Part shown: piece by piece, positions 28,328 to 36,169 of the stretch
Position numbering within the stretch: the stretch's first letter is position 1
Layout: the number at the start of each line of letters is the position of its first letter
Notes under the pieces: model-generated
The model's database searches: none
What the model was told of the DNA's origin: nothing
What the model saw: only the letters and a program-made list of their open reading frames with translations
Origin: Clostridium sp. AT4
GTDB lineage: Bacteria > Bacillota > Clostridia > Lachnospirales > Lachnospiraceae
Length of the DNA: 64,000 nt
Direction: 5' to 3'
NCBI RefSeq assembly: GCF_001517625.2
Contig: NZ_LN999826.1
Coordinates: 1 to 64,000 of the forward strand
Program-made: the position numbers and the translations under genes

Positions 28328-29554
28328 ATGTATGAAGTGATTCAGGGCGGCGTTACAGCCGCAAAGGGATTTATGGCAGCATTTACGGCAGCAGGAATTA
28401 AATATAAGAACCGTCCCGATATGGCTATGATCTACAGCCAGGTTCCCTGTGAGTCCGCAGGAACCTTTACCACCAATCTTGTAAAGGCGGCTCCTGTCAA
28501 ATGGGATAAGGCCCAGGTGACAAGCGGCGCGAAAGCCCAGGCAGTGATCGTAAATGCAGGAATCGCCAATGCCTGTACGGGAAAAGAGGGAATGGACTAC
28601 TGCGCTCAGACTGCCAAGGCTGCAGCAGAAGCATTAAATATTAAGGAAGACAGCGTTCTTGTGGCCTCCACCGGAGTGATCGGAATGCAGCTCCCCATGG
28701 AACGCATTGAAGCAGGGATCCGGGCCATGGCCCCTGAATTGGGGGATAGCTTAGAGAGCGGAACTGAGGCCTCAAAGGCTATTATGACAACGGATACGAA
28801 GAATAAGGAAGTGGCTGTCAAAGTAGTTCTTGGGGGCGTACCTGTTACCATCGGCGGCATGTGTAAGGGATCCGGCATGATCCACCCCAATATGTGCACC
28901 ATGTTAAGCTTTGTCACAACAGACGCAGCCATTTCCAAGGAACTTCTGCAGGAGGCATTAAGCGAGGATATCAAGGATACCTACAACATGATTTCCGTAG
29001 ACGGGGACACTTCTACCAATGATACGGTGCTTCTTCTGGCAAACGGCCTTGCAGGAAATCCTGAGATCACAGAGAAAAATGAGGATTACAAAGCCTTCTG
29101 CGAGGCATTAAATTATATCAATGAAACACTTGCAAAGAAGATGGCAGGAGACGGAGAAGGCTGTACGGCTCTTTTTGAGGTAAAGATCAAGGGAGCGCAG
29201 ACAAAGGAGCAGGCAAAGATTCTGGCAAAATCCGTGATCACTTCCAGCCTTACAAAGGCGGCGATTTTCGGTCATGACGCCAACTGGGGCCGCATCCTCT
29301 GCGCCATGGGCTATTCCGGCGCAGAGTTTGATCCGGAGCAGGTGGATCTGTATTTTGAGAGCGCCGCAGGCAGCATGCAGATCATAAAGGATGGCGTGGC
29401 TGTAGACTACAGTGAGGAGCAGGCTACAAAGATCCTTTCCGAGCCGGAGGTTACAGCCATTGCGGATATTAAGATGGGAACCGAGGAGGCGGCAGCCTGG
29501 GGTTGTGACCTGACCTTTGATTATGTAAAGATCAACGCAGACTACCGGTCATAA
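28328..29554 (+). CDS. argJ: Glutamate N-acetyltransferase (ornithine acetyltransferase)
   Basis: A 408-residue Ntn-type enzyme that moves the acetyl group from N-acetylornithine to glutamate. It self-cleaves before the nucleophilic threonine in GSGMIHPNMCTMLSF. The residue before the threonine is Cys, where many homologues have Ala. The DTSTNDTV and HDANWGRI blocks are conserved. AGGAGG precedes the ATG. It recycles acetyl groups together with argB, argC and argD around it. Confidence 0.95.
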   Translation: MYEVIQGGVTAAKGFMAAFTAAGIKYKNRPDMAMIYSQVPCESAGTFTTNLVKAAPVKWDKAQVTSGAKAQAVIVNAGIANACTGKEGMDYCAQTAKAAAEALNIKEDSVLVASTGVIGMQLPMERIEAGIRAMAPELGDSLESGTEASKAIMTTDTKNKEVAVKVVLGGVPVTIGGMCKGSGMIHPNMCTMLSFVTTDAAISKELLQEALSEDIKDTYNMISVDGDTSTNDTVLLLANGLAGNPEITEKNEDYKAFCEALNYINETLAKKMAGDGEGCTALFEVKIKGAQTKEQAKILAKSVITSSLTKAAIFGHDANWGRILCAMGYSGAEFDPEQVDLYFESAAGSMQIIKDGVAVDYSEEQATKILSEPEVTAIADIKMGTEEAAAWGCDLTFDYVKINADYRS

Positions 29555-29608
29555 AATGGCGGCAGAAAACAGGGAATACAGAATATGAATTCAGGGAGGA
29601 AATGAGAA

Positions 29609-30499
29609 ATGAATCTGGAACCAATGCAGAAGGCAGCTGTTTTAATTGAGGCCCTTCCATATATTCAGCGTTTTAACCGCAAAATTGTAGTGGTAAAATA
29701 CGGCGGCAGCGCCATGGTAGATGAAGAGTTAAAGAAAAAGGTCATTCAGGACGTAGTTCTTTTAAAACTGGTAGGCTTTAAGCCCATAATTGTCCACGGC
29801 GGAGGAAAGGAGATCAGCCGCTGGGTCGGAAAGGTAGGCATGGAACCCCATTTTATCAACGGCCTGCGCGTTACCGACGAGCCTACCATGGAGATTGCGG
29901 AAATGGTATTAAATAAAGTAAATAAGAGCCTGGTACAGCTGGTAAATGAGCTTGGCATCAAGGCAGTGGGAATCAGTGGAAAAGACGGCATGATGTTAAA
30001 ATGCCATAAAAAGCTTTCCGGCGGTCAGGATATCGGCTATGTGGGAGAAATCGATTCCGTAGATCCGGAAATTATCCATGACCTTTTGGAAAAGGATTTC
30101 CTGCCGATTATCTGCCCCATTGGCTATGACGAGCACTTCCAGAGCTACAATATCAATGCAGATGATGCAGCCTGCGCCATCGCAAGGGCGGTTCAGGCGG
30201 AAAAGCTGGCCTTTCTTACAGATGTAGAAGGCGTATATAAAGATTTTGAAGATAAGGATTCCCTGATTTCTGAAATGGAAGTGGATGAGGCACAGGCCTT
30301 TGTAGACAGCGGAAGCCTGGGAGGCGGTATGCTTCCAAAGCTTCAAAACTGCATTGACGCCATTAAAAACGGCGTTTCCAGAGTTCATATTCTGGATGGA
30401 CGGATTCCACACTGCCTGCTGCTTGAAATCTTTACAGATAAGGGTATCGGAACTGCCATCTATAATTCAAAAGAGGATGAGAGGTATTACCATGGCTGA
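29609..30499 (+). CDS. argB: Acetylglutamate kinase
   Basis: A 296-residue amino-acid kinase that phosphorylates N-acetylglutamate. The ATP-site VVKYGGSAM and the substrate loop [12 protein letters not shown] are near the N terminus, and FLTDVEGV and [11 protein letters not shown] near the C terminus. Its length and short N-terminal helix region are compatible with the arginine-sensitive hexameric type, but this is not certain. The final eight bases overlap argD. Confidence 0.95.
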   Translation: MNLEPMQKAAVLIEALPYIQRFNRKIVVVKYGGSAMVDEELKKKVIQDVVLLKLVGFKPIIVHGGGKEISRWVGKVGMEPHFINGLRVTDEPTMEIAEMVLNKVNKSLVQLVNELGIKAVGISGKDGMMLKCHKKLSGGQDIGYVGEIDSVDPEIIHDLLEKDFLPIICPIGYDEHFQSYNINADDAACAIARAVQAEKLAFLTDVEGVYKDFEDKDSLISEMEVDEAQAFVDSGSLGGGMLPKLQNCIDAIKNGVSRVHILDGRIPHCLLLEIFTDKGIGTAIYNSKEDERYYHG

Positions 30500-31730
30500 T
30501 GAAAAAATGATCAATCGGGCTGAACAGGTTCTGTATAAAACATACAATCGCTTCCCGGTGGTGTTTGACCACGGAAAAGGAGTAACTCTCTGGGACAGCG
30601 AGGGGCAGGAATATCTGGACTTCGGCGCAGGAATTGCGGTTATGGGTCTGGGATACGCAGATGAGGAATACACCCAGGCGGTAAAGGCTCAGCTGGATAA
30701 ATTGACCCATATTTCCAACCTGTTTTACAATGAACCTTCAATTACAGCAGGAGAGAAGCTGTTAAAAGTCTCCGGCATGGACAAGGTGTTTTTTACCAAC
30801 AGCGGCACCGAGGCGGTTGAAGGAGCGTTAAAGATCGCAAAGAGATATCATTATAATAAGCTTCATGAAACAATGGGGGACGGCTTTGACGGCTGCGAGG
30901 AAAAGGAAATCGACATGACAGGAGAGATCATTGCCATGAACCATTCCTTTCACGGCCGCAGCCTGGGCGCTTTGTCCGTAACTGGAAATGCCCACTATCA
31001 GGCGCCCTTTGCTCCGCTGATCCCGGGAATCCGTTTTGCGGATTTTAACGATCTGGACAGTGTGAAATCACAGATTACAGACAAGACCTGCGCCATTATC
31101 ATGGAAACCATTCAGGGAGAGGGAGGAATTTACCCGGCAGAGGAAGCCTTTTTAAAGGGCGTCCGGGCGCTGTGCGATGAGCACGATATCCTGCTGATCC
31201 TGGATGAGATCCAGTGCGGAATGGGACGCACCGGAGAGATGTTCGCCTGGCAGCATTACGGCGTAAAGCCGGATGTGATGACCGTGGCAAAGGCCCTTGG
31301 AAACGGCGTTCCTATCGGAGCCTTCCTGGCCTGCGGAAAGGCAGCCACAGCTATGGTTCCGGGAGACCACGGCACCACCTACGGCGGAAATCCCCTGGTG
31401 ACAGCGGCAGCGGGAGCAGTTCTTGATATTTTTGAAAAGAGACAGATCACAGACCATGTCAAAGAGGTAGGAGCTTACCTTTATGAAAAACTGGAGGAGC
31501 TTACCCAAAAATACGATATCATCTGCGGCCACAGAGGTCGGGGACTGATCCAGGGGCTGGAGTTTACCGTTCCTGCAGGCCCTATTGTATCAAAAGCTCT
31601 TTTAGAGGAGAAGCTGGTTTTGATCAGTGCAGGCAGCCATATTATCCGGTTTGTGCCGCCGCTTATTATTCAGAAGTCGGATGTGGATGAAATGGCGGCG
31701 CGGCTGGAACGGGTGCTGAAAAATTTATAA
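30492..31730 (+). CDS. argD: Acetylornithine aminotransferase
   Basis: A 412-residue class III PLP aminotransferase. It has [16 protein letters not shown] near residue 98, the [13 protein letters not shown] block, and the PLP lysine in [14 protein letters not shown]. The frame is open to 30354 inside argB, but the ATG at 30492 lies at the argB end, has GAGAGG upstream, and gives the normal N terminus. An eight-base overlap suggests coupling. argF and argH are not in this window. Confidence 0.95.
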   Translation: MADEKMINRAEQVLYKTYNRFPVVFDHGKGVTLWDSEGQEYLDFGAGIAVMGLGYADEEYTQAVKAQLDKLTHISNLFYNEPSITAGEKLLKVSGMDKVFFTNSGTEAVEGALKIAKRYHYNKLHETMGDGFDGCEEKEIDMTGEIIAMNHSFHGRSLGALSVTGNAHYQAPFAPLIPGIRFADFNDLDSVKSQITDKTCAIIMETIQGEGGIYPAEEAFLKGVRALCDEHDILLILDEIQCGMGRTGEMFAWQHYGVKPDVMTVAKALGNGVPIGAFLACGKAATAMVPGDHGTTYGGNPLVTAAAGAVLDIFEKRQITDHVKEVGAYLYEKLEELTQKYDIICGHRGRGLIQGLEFTVPAGPIVSKALLEEKLVLISAGSHIIRFVPPLIIQKSDVDEMAARLERVLKNL

Positions 31731-31780
31731 GGTGTGTAAAAGATTCGTATATAAGCGAAAAGACAGAGTTGTATAAAAAT

Positions 31781-31827
31781 AGGGGGATAAATCAATCATC
31801 AATGCCAGATGATTGATTTATCCCTCT
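31781..31827 (-). terminator. Terminator of the toxin-antitoxin pair
   Basis: A 20-bp stem with a 7-base loop (arms 31781-31800 and 31808-31827). On the minus strand it is followed by ATTTTTATAC. The plus side lacks a T run, so it mainly serves leftward transcripts. Confidence 0.8.
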
Positions 31828-31832
31828 GATTG

Positions 31833-32111
31833 CTAAAGATTGAAAATATCCGCATGTGTTCCTGTGTCCACCAGAGTGAGGGTCAGGATGTCATTTTCGA
31901 TAAGATAAACTAAAAGCCAATCTGGTTTAATATGACATTCATGGAAGCCTTTTAACTAGCCGCTTAATTCGTGATCATGATATTTTGGTTCCAGTTGTTT
32001 ACCCTGACGAAGTGTGTCAACAACATAATCCAAAAGGGCAAGATCCAGTCCCCTTTTTTTCATGAGTTTGTAGCTTTTTTTGTAAGCGGTTGTGAATTTT
32101 ACTGTGTACAT
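31833..32111 (-). pseudogene. yafQ: YafQ-family mRNA interferase toxin, interrupted by an in-frame TAG
   Basis: Reading through one stop gives a 92-residue YafQ/RelE-type ribosome-dependent endoribonuclease. Codon 52 is TAG (31958-31956), inside the conserved L-S-G-*-L-K-G-F segment where E. coli YafQ has Ser. A single change TCG to TAG could explain it. All YafQ catalytic positions survive in translation: His of the DH pair before the stop, His of ECHI, the DW of KPDWLL, and His of TGTH. The ATG follows the antitoxin stop with no gap. It is probably a recently silenced toxin, though low-level readthrough cannot be ruled out. Confidence 0.85.
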
Positions 32112-32384
32112 TTATTCTTCAAGTGTCCTTCGCAGTTCATACATACTATTATATCCCTTGACGTCAGGATCACGGGAGATGCGTTTGGCTTCATCCATGG
32201 CATCAAGTGTGCGCTGATTGTAATGGGGCATTTCAATATTAAATGGAAGTCCGCCTCTAAGCACACATTGATGAAGAAACAAATTTACTGCACCAGACAT
32301 ATCGAGTCCAAGGGTATTAAACAAATCAGTGGCCTGTTTTTTGATGTCTGCATCAATTCTGATCTGGGTAGGTGCTGTTGCCAT
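32112..32384 (-). CDS. dinJ: DinJ/RelB-family antitoxin
   Basis: A 90-residue ribbon-helix-helix protein. The strand TQIRIDADIKKQA and the helix LFNTLGLDMSGAVNLFLHQCV are the RelB/DinJ DNA-binding part. The C-terminal third wraps the toxin. It would repress its own promoter and neutralise YafQ. AAAGGCGG precedes the ATG. The partner toxin gene is interrupted, but the antitoxin is intact. Confidence 0.92.
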   Translation of the reverse strand: MATAPTQIRIDADIKKQATDLFNTLGLDMSGAVNLFLHQCVLRGGLPFNIEMPHYNQRTLDAMDEAKRISRDPDVKGYNSMYELRRTLEE

Positions 32385-32406
32385 ATAATCACCGCCTTTC
32401 AGGTAT

Positions 32407-32435
32407 ATTATATGTAATTTGGTTTACAATGTCAA
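32407..32435 (-). promoter_or_regulatory. Promoter and likely operator of the dinJ-yafQ operon
   Basis: On the minus strand, TTGACA, a 17-base spacer and TATAAT, both perfect. The spacer carries GTAAACCAAATTAC (32427-32414), with arms GTAA/TTAC, a candidate autoregulatory site. Confidence 0.8.
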
Positions 32436-32452
32436 TCAAATAAATGGTAAAA

Positions 32453-32863
32453 TCACTTTTTCCTTGATTTTTTAGCATTTTTAAGGCTCTTTTTTGAGGC
32501 TTTTTTAGCCTTGGAGCCTTTTTTTGTTTTTTCCGGTTTGTCGGAGCGGCCAACGGACAGAAAATCAGAATCCTGAAGCTCTGGAGTGGTATCTGTGATC
32601 GGAGGTACAGTGTCCGGGGCGAGAGATTGAGGGCTGGAAGCTGGCGGATCAGATGGTATCTGTTCATCTGCCCTATATTCCACGATATCCTCAATACGGC
32701 AGTCTAAAAGGCGGCAGAGTGTTTCAAGCGTGTGAGTAGAAACGTGCATATTTTTTTTCAGGCGTCCGATCTGTCCGGCGCTGAAGCCATGAAATTTGAT
32801 TAGTTTATACTGGGTCATACCGCGGTTTGTCATGGTATCCCATAAACGGTCATATCGAATCAT
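32453..32863 (-). CDS. XRE-family DNA-binding protein with a lysine-rich tail
   Basis: A 136-residue protein. Residues 1-66 form a Cro/CI-type helix-turn-helix domain like small YozG-type regulators (GMTQYKLIKFHGFSAGQIGRLK; TLCRLLDCRIEDIVEY). Residues 67-108 are a Pro/Ser/Asp linker. The last 28 residues are mostly Lys, Ser and Ala in short repeats (KAKKASKKSLKNAKKSRKK), similar to histone-H1-like tails. Such a tail would give extra non-specific nucleic-acid binding. GGAGG lies eight bases before the ATG. Target genes are unknown. Confidence 0.8.
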   Translation of the reverse strand: MIRYDRLWDTMTNRGMTQYKLIKFHGFSAGQIGRLKKNMHVSTHTLETLCRLLDCRIEDIVEYRADEQIPSDPPASSPQSLAPDTVPPITDTTPELQDSDFLSVGRSDKPEKTKKGSKAKKASKKSLKNAKKSRKK

Positions 32864-32901
32864 TGACCATTCCTCCTAAATAATATATTATCAGTAAACG
32901 G

Positions 32902-32930
32902 ATTATATCATAAGATGGATATGGATACAA
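32902..32930 (-). promoter_or_regulatory. Promoter of the lysine-tailed XRE gene
   Basis: On the minus strand, TTGTAT (32930-32925), a 17-base spacer and TATAAT (32907-32902). Confidence 0.6.
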
Positions 32931-32951
32931 GAGGGACTGAAAAAATAACGA

Positions 32952-32980
32952 ATGACAAACCTACAGCACAATGATATAAT
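32952..32980 (+). promoter_or_regulatory. Promoter of the metallophosphoesterase-scpAB operon
   Basis: ATGACA, a 17-base spacer and TATAAT lie 32 bases before the first start codon. Confidence 0.6.
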
Positions 32981-33012
32981 TTACTGAGCATCGTATAGTA
33001 TGAGGAGATTGT

Positions 33013-33888
33013 ATGCTGGATTACAGGATAGCGGCAGTCTGCGGAGCTGCCCTGGGGGCTGCTCTGGCAGCCCGTTCAAAATATGAGAGAAAATCGCTGT
33101 CTGTGGAGGAAACAGAGGTGTTTTCGGATCGTCTTACCAGAGACTGGATCTTTGTATTTCTTTCCGATCTCCATGAAAATGAATTTGGGCCGGAAAATGA
33201 ACAGCTGATAGCAGCCATTGACCGCATAAAGCCGGATGGGATTTTAATCGGAGGCGATCTGATCGTCACGAAAAAGGGACAGGCAAGAACAAGAGTATCG
33301 GAGCCCCTTCTGGCCGCGCTGGCTTCCCGTTATCCCATATACTGCGGAAACGGCAATCACGAAAGCCGCATGAGATGGCGGAAGGAAGAATACAAAGATG
33401 GCTATGAACAATACAGAGCATATCTTAAGAAGCTGGGAATCTGTCTTTTAGAAGATCAGTCTGTACTGGTCGGAGACGAGATACGGGTTTCCGGGCTGGA
33501 ACTGGATCCCTGTTTTTATAAAAAGGCATATTCCAAAAAACTGGCATTGATGGATCAAGCTTATATAGAGAAAAAGCTGGGGCCTGCCAGCAGGGATCAT
33601 TTTCAGATCCTTCTGGCCCATTCGCCGCTCTTTTTTGAGGCATACAGGAAGTGGGGAGCCGATTTGACGCTGTCCGGCCATTTTCATGGAGGCACCATAC
33701 GGCTTCCGGTTTTGGGAGGCGTGATGACGCCCCAGTATCAGTTTTTTCTGCCGGAATGTGCCGGAACCCATGAAAAGGGCGGGAAATATATGGCGGTGAG
33801 CAGAGGCCTTGGAACTCATTCCATCAATATCCGGTTAAATAATCGACCTCAGCTCTTAGTCGTCCGGTTAAAGAGGAAAATAACGTAA
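33013..33888 (+). CDS. Calcineurin-like metallophosphoesterase (YkuE/YaeI type)
   Basis: A 291-residue binuclear-metal phosphoesterase. The N terminus has a hydrophobic segment (residues 5-20) that probably anchors it to the membrane. Metal motifs occur in order: LSDLHENEFG near 50, GGDLI near 79, GNGNHE near 115, and GHFHGG near 220. The DLH box and the later motifs match YkuE-like enzymes, some of which act on phospholipids or UDP-sugars. The substrate is unknown. It lies two bases before scpA. Confidence 0.88.
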   Translation: MLDYRIAAVCGAALGAALAARSKYERKSLSVEETEVFSDRLTRDWIFVFLSDLHENEFGPENEQLIAAIDRIKPDGILIGGDLIVTKKGQARTRVSEPLLAALASRYPIYCGNGNHESRMRWRKEEYKDGYEQYRAYLKKLGICLLEDQSVLVGDEIRVSGLELDPCFYKKAYSKKLALMDQAYIEKKLGPASRDHFQILLAHSPLFFEAYRKWGADLTLSGHFHGGTIRLPVLGGVMTPQYQFFLPECAGTHEKGGKYMAVSRGLGTHSINIRLNNRPQLLVVRLKRKIT

Positions 33889-33890
33889 TT

Positions 33891-34691
33891 ATGGAAACAA
33901 TTACCTATAAACTGGAGCATTTTGAAGGCCCTCTGGATCTTCTGCTCCATCTGATCGAAAAGAACAAGATTGATATCTATGATATTCCCATTGTGGAAAT
34001 TACGGCCCAATATCTGGCCTATGTGCGCCAGATGGAACGGGAAGACTTAAATATAGTCAGCGACTTTCTTGTCATGGCTGCAACCCTTCTGGATATCAAG
34101 GCCAAGATGCTTCTTCCGAAGGAAGTAAATGAGGAAGGGGAGGAAATAGACCCCAGGGCAGAGCTTGTGAGCCGTCTGCTGGAATACAAGCGTTATAAAC
34201 TTTTGGCAGAAGAACTGGCAGAGCGGGAGGAGGGAGCGCTGATGCATTTTTATAAGGCGTCTACCCTTCCGCCTGAGGTTGCAAAATACCAGCCGCCGGT
34301 AGATCTGGATGAGCTTTTGGATGGAATGACGCTTGCAAAGCTGAAACGGATTTTTGAGCAGGTGATGAAACGCCAGGAAAATAAGGTGGATCCTATCCGC
34401 AGTAAATTTGGAACGATCCGGAGAGAGCCGGTAAGTCTTGAAACAAAGATAGGTTCTGTACTGGCTTATGCGAGAAAAAAACGGCGTTTCAGTTTTCGCC
34501 AGCTTTTAGAGCGCCAGTCCGATAAGCTGGAGATCGTAGTAACCTTTCTGGCAGTGCTGGAGCTGATGAAAATTGGAAAGATCCATCTGACCCAGGAGGA
34601 AACCTTTGGAGATATGGATATTGAAGCTCTGGAACCGGAGGGCATGGATGAAGAGCCGGATCTTGCAGAACTGAGTGATTTTGAGGAATAG
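33891..34691 (+). CDS. scpA: Segregation and condensation protein A
   Basis: A 266-residue kleisin that bridges the SMC heads in chromosome condensation. The N-terminal YKLEHFEGPLDLLLHLIEKN is the family signature, and the C-terminal winged helix includes FLAVLELMKIG. An acidic tail follows. It is adjacent to scpB as in most Firmicutes. No strong ribosome binding site is seen, and the start lies two bases after the preceding stop, so coupling is likely. Confidence 0.95.
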   Translation: METITYKLEHFEGPLDLLLHLIEKNKIDIYDIPIVEITAQYLAYVRQMEREDLNIVSDFLVMAATLLDIKAKMLLPKEVNEEGEEIDPRAELVSRLLEYKRYKLLAEELAEREEGALMHFYKASTLPPEVAKYQPPVDLDELLDGMTLAKLKRIFEQVMKRQENKVDPIRSKFGTIRREPVSLETKIGSVLAYARKKRRFSFRQLLERQSDKLEIVVTFLAVLELMKIGKIHLTQEETFGDMDIEALEPEGMDEEPDLAELSDFEE

Positions 34692-34694
34692 GAA

Positions 34695-35324
34695 ATGGAA
34701 AACAGCAGTATCAATGTAAATTTTGAGCCTGTGGAAAATGAAAAGGATCAGGAGGCCGTTATTGAGGCAGTGCTTTTTACCATAGGCGGGGCCGTGGAGC
34801 TGCGCCAGCTGGCAGCGGCCATTGGACAGGATAAGGAAACGGCCAAAAGGGCGGTAGAGCGGCTGGCAAAGCGTTACCGGGAAGAAACAAGGGGAATGGA
34901 GATTAAACAGTTAGAGGACAGCTATCAGATGTGTACCCGCTCTGAATATTATGAAAACCTCATCCGCGTGGCGGCAGCGCCTAAAAAGCAGGTGCTGTCC
35001 GATGTGGTTCTGGAAACACTGTCTATTATTGCTTACCGGCAGCCGGTGACAAAGATGGAGATTGAGAAGATCCGCGGGGTAAAGTCGGATCATGCGGTAA
35101 ACCGTCTGGTGGAGTATGATCTGGTCTATGAGGCGGGCCGTCTGGATGCACCGGGCCGTCCCGCCCTGTTTGCCACTACAGAGGAATTTATGCGCCGGTT
35201 CGGTGTGGATTCTCTGGGAGAGCTTCCGGATGTGGATCCGGAACAGGAGGCTCTCATCCGGGCAGAGGTAGAGGAGGAGCTGCAGCTGAGCGTGGAGGAG
35301 CTTCAGAAAGATATGGAGGAATAG
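34695..35324 (+). CDS. scpB: Segregation and condensation protein B
   Basis: A 209-residue partner of ScpA with two winged-helix domains. IEAVLFTIGGAVELRQLA near residue 23 and VLETLSIIAYRQPVTKMEIE near 100 are characteristic. It starts three bases after scpA. It acts with SMC in nucleoid organisation and chromosome segregation. Confidence 0.95.
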   Translation: MENSSINVNFEPVENEKDQEAVIEAVLFTIGGAVELRQLAAAIGQDKETAKRAVERLAKRYREETRGMEIKQLEDSYQMCTRSEYYENLIRVAAAPKKQVLSDVVLETLSIIAYRQPVTKMEIEKIRGVKSDHAVNRLVEYDLVYEAGRLDAPGRPALFATTEEFMRRFGVDSLGELPDVDPEQEALIRAEVEEELQLSVEELQKDMEE

Positions 35325-35339
35325 CCGGAGAAAAGAATC

Positions 35340-35410
35340 AGGTGCCGGAAACTGATGCCGCAGTCCGTCACCTCAGGGGACAAATGGGAATATGCTAGGG
35401 TAACCCGTTT
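35340..35410 (+). promoter_or_regulatory. Structured two-hairpin leader before ytaF
   Basis: Hairpin 1 (35340-35373) pairs AGGTG, CGG and ACTG with CAGT, CCG and CACCT around a 6-base loop, with one mismatch and an AA bulge. Hairpin 2 (35382-35410) pairs AAATGGG with CCCGTTT. It ends four bases before the GAGGAG that serves ytaF. No known riboswitch class was recognised. Confidence 0.45.
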
Positions 35411-35426
35411 GAAGAGGAGCGGTTTT

Positions 35427-36047
35427 GTGTTTCAGAGTTTTATTCTGGTGCTGGCGCTGTGTGCCGACACCTTTGGGGCAGGTCTTGCCTATGGGACAAA
35501 TCGAATACGGGTCGGTTTTGGAAAGGTGCTGTTTTTAAATGGAATCTGCAGCGTCTGCCTGGGACTGGCTATGACAGCAGGCTTTTTTGCCGCAGAGAGG
35601 CTTTCGGGGATCAATCTTCGCACTCTCTGCGGAGGAAGCCTTATTTTTATGGGATTGTTTCGTCTCACGGACTTTTCCCTGCGAAGATGGATCCGGATGC
35701 ATTGGGATAATGGACGCAGTTTCTGCTTTTCTCGTTCCGGTATTCATGTGCTTATACGGATCTGGAGTGATCCCATGGAAGCAGATGCAGATGGCTCTCA
35801 CAGTCTGGAATGGAAGGAAACATTTATTTTAAGCCTTGCAATGTCCTTAGACAGTCTGGCTGCCGGAGCTGCAGCAGCCCTTTCAGAGGGAAGAATTGCT
35901 CTTACAGTGCTTTTGTCTCTTTTGGTGGGAACTGCGGTCACAGAAGCCGGGCTTATGGCCGGCCGCTTTGCCGCTGAGAAAGGGAAGAGAGACCTGGGAT
36001 GGCTCAGCGGTCTGCTTTTGATAGCGGTGGGGATTGGGAAGCTGTAG
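35427..36047 (+). CDS. ytaF: YtaF/MntP-like sporulation membrane protein
   Basis: A 206-residue membrane protein with six hydrophobic segments arranged as two similar halves. Each half carries an Asp-containing motif (ALCADTFGAGLAYG near residue 12; AMSLDSLAAGAAAAL near 140), as in MntP-type efflux proteins and YtaF. YtaF is a Firmicute sporulation-associated protein of unclear role. The frame opens at an ATG at 35355, but that part overlaps a structured leader. A GTG at 35427 with GAGGAG seven bases upstream gives a normal N terminus. Confidence 0.82.
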   Translation: MFQSFILVLALCADTFGAGLAYGTNRIRVGFGKVLFLNGICSVCLGLAMTAGFFAAERLSGINLRTLCGGSLIFMGLFRLTDFSLRRWIRMHWDNGRSFCFSRSGIHVLIRIWSDPMEADADGSHSLEWKETFILSLAMSLDSLAAGAAAALSEGRIALTVLLSLLVGTAVTEAGLMAGRFAAEKGKRDLGWLSGLLLIAVGIGKL

Positions 36048-36169
36048 GGGGGCGGAAGCTCTTGGTAAAAATGTACACATAAAAAAACTTGCAACCCCTT
36101 TGATTGTATGATACTTTACTCTGGTAAAGCGAAAAAAGTGTATTTACAATGCAAAGGGAGGACAGGAAG

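Noticed and set aside
31956-31958. UAG in yafQ as a pyrrolysine or other recoded codon
   Set aside because: The position is Ser in the best-known homologue, no pyl genes are in the window, and other genes here end normally. Silencing is simpler.
31971-32417. A 148-codon plus-strand frame
   Set aside because: It is antisense to dinJ and yafQ, which have clear family motifs and a consensus promoter.
35340-35410. Known riboswitch classes (yybP-ykoY, cobalamin, ZTP, fluoride) before ytaF
   Set aside because: The conserved cores of these classes could not be recognised, so it is reported only as an unassigned structure.
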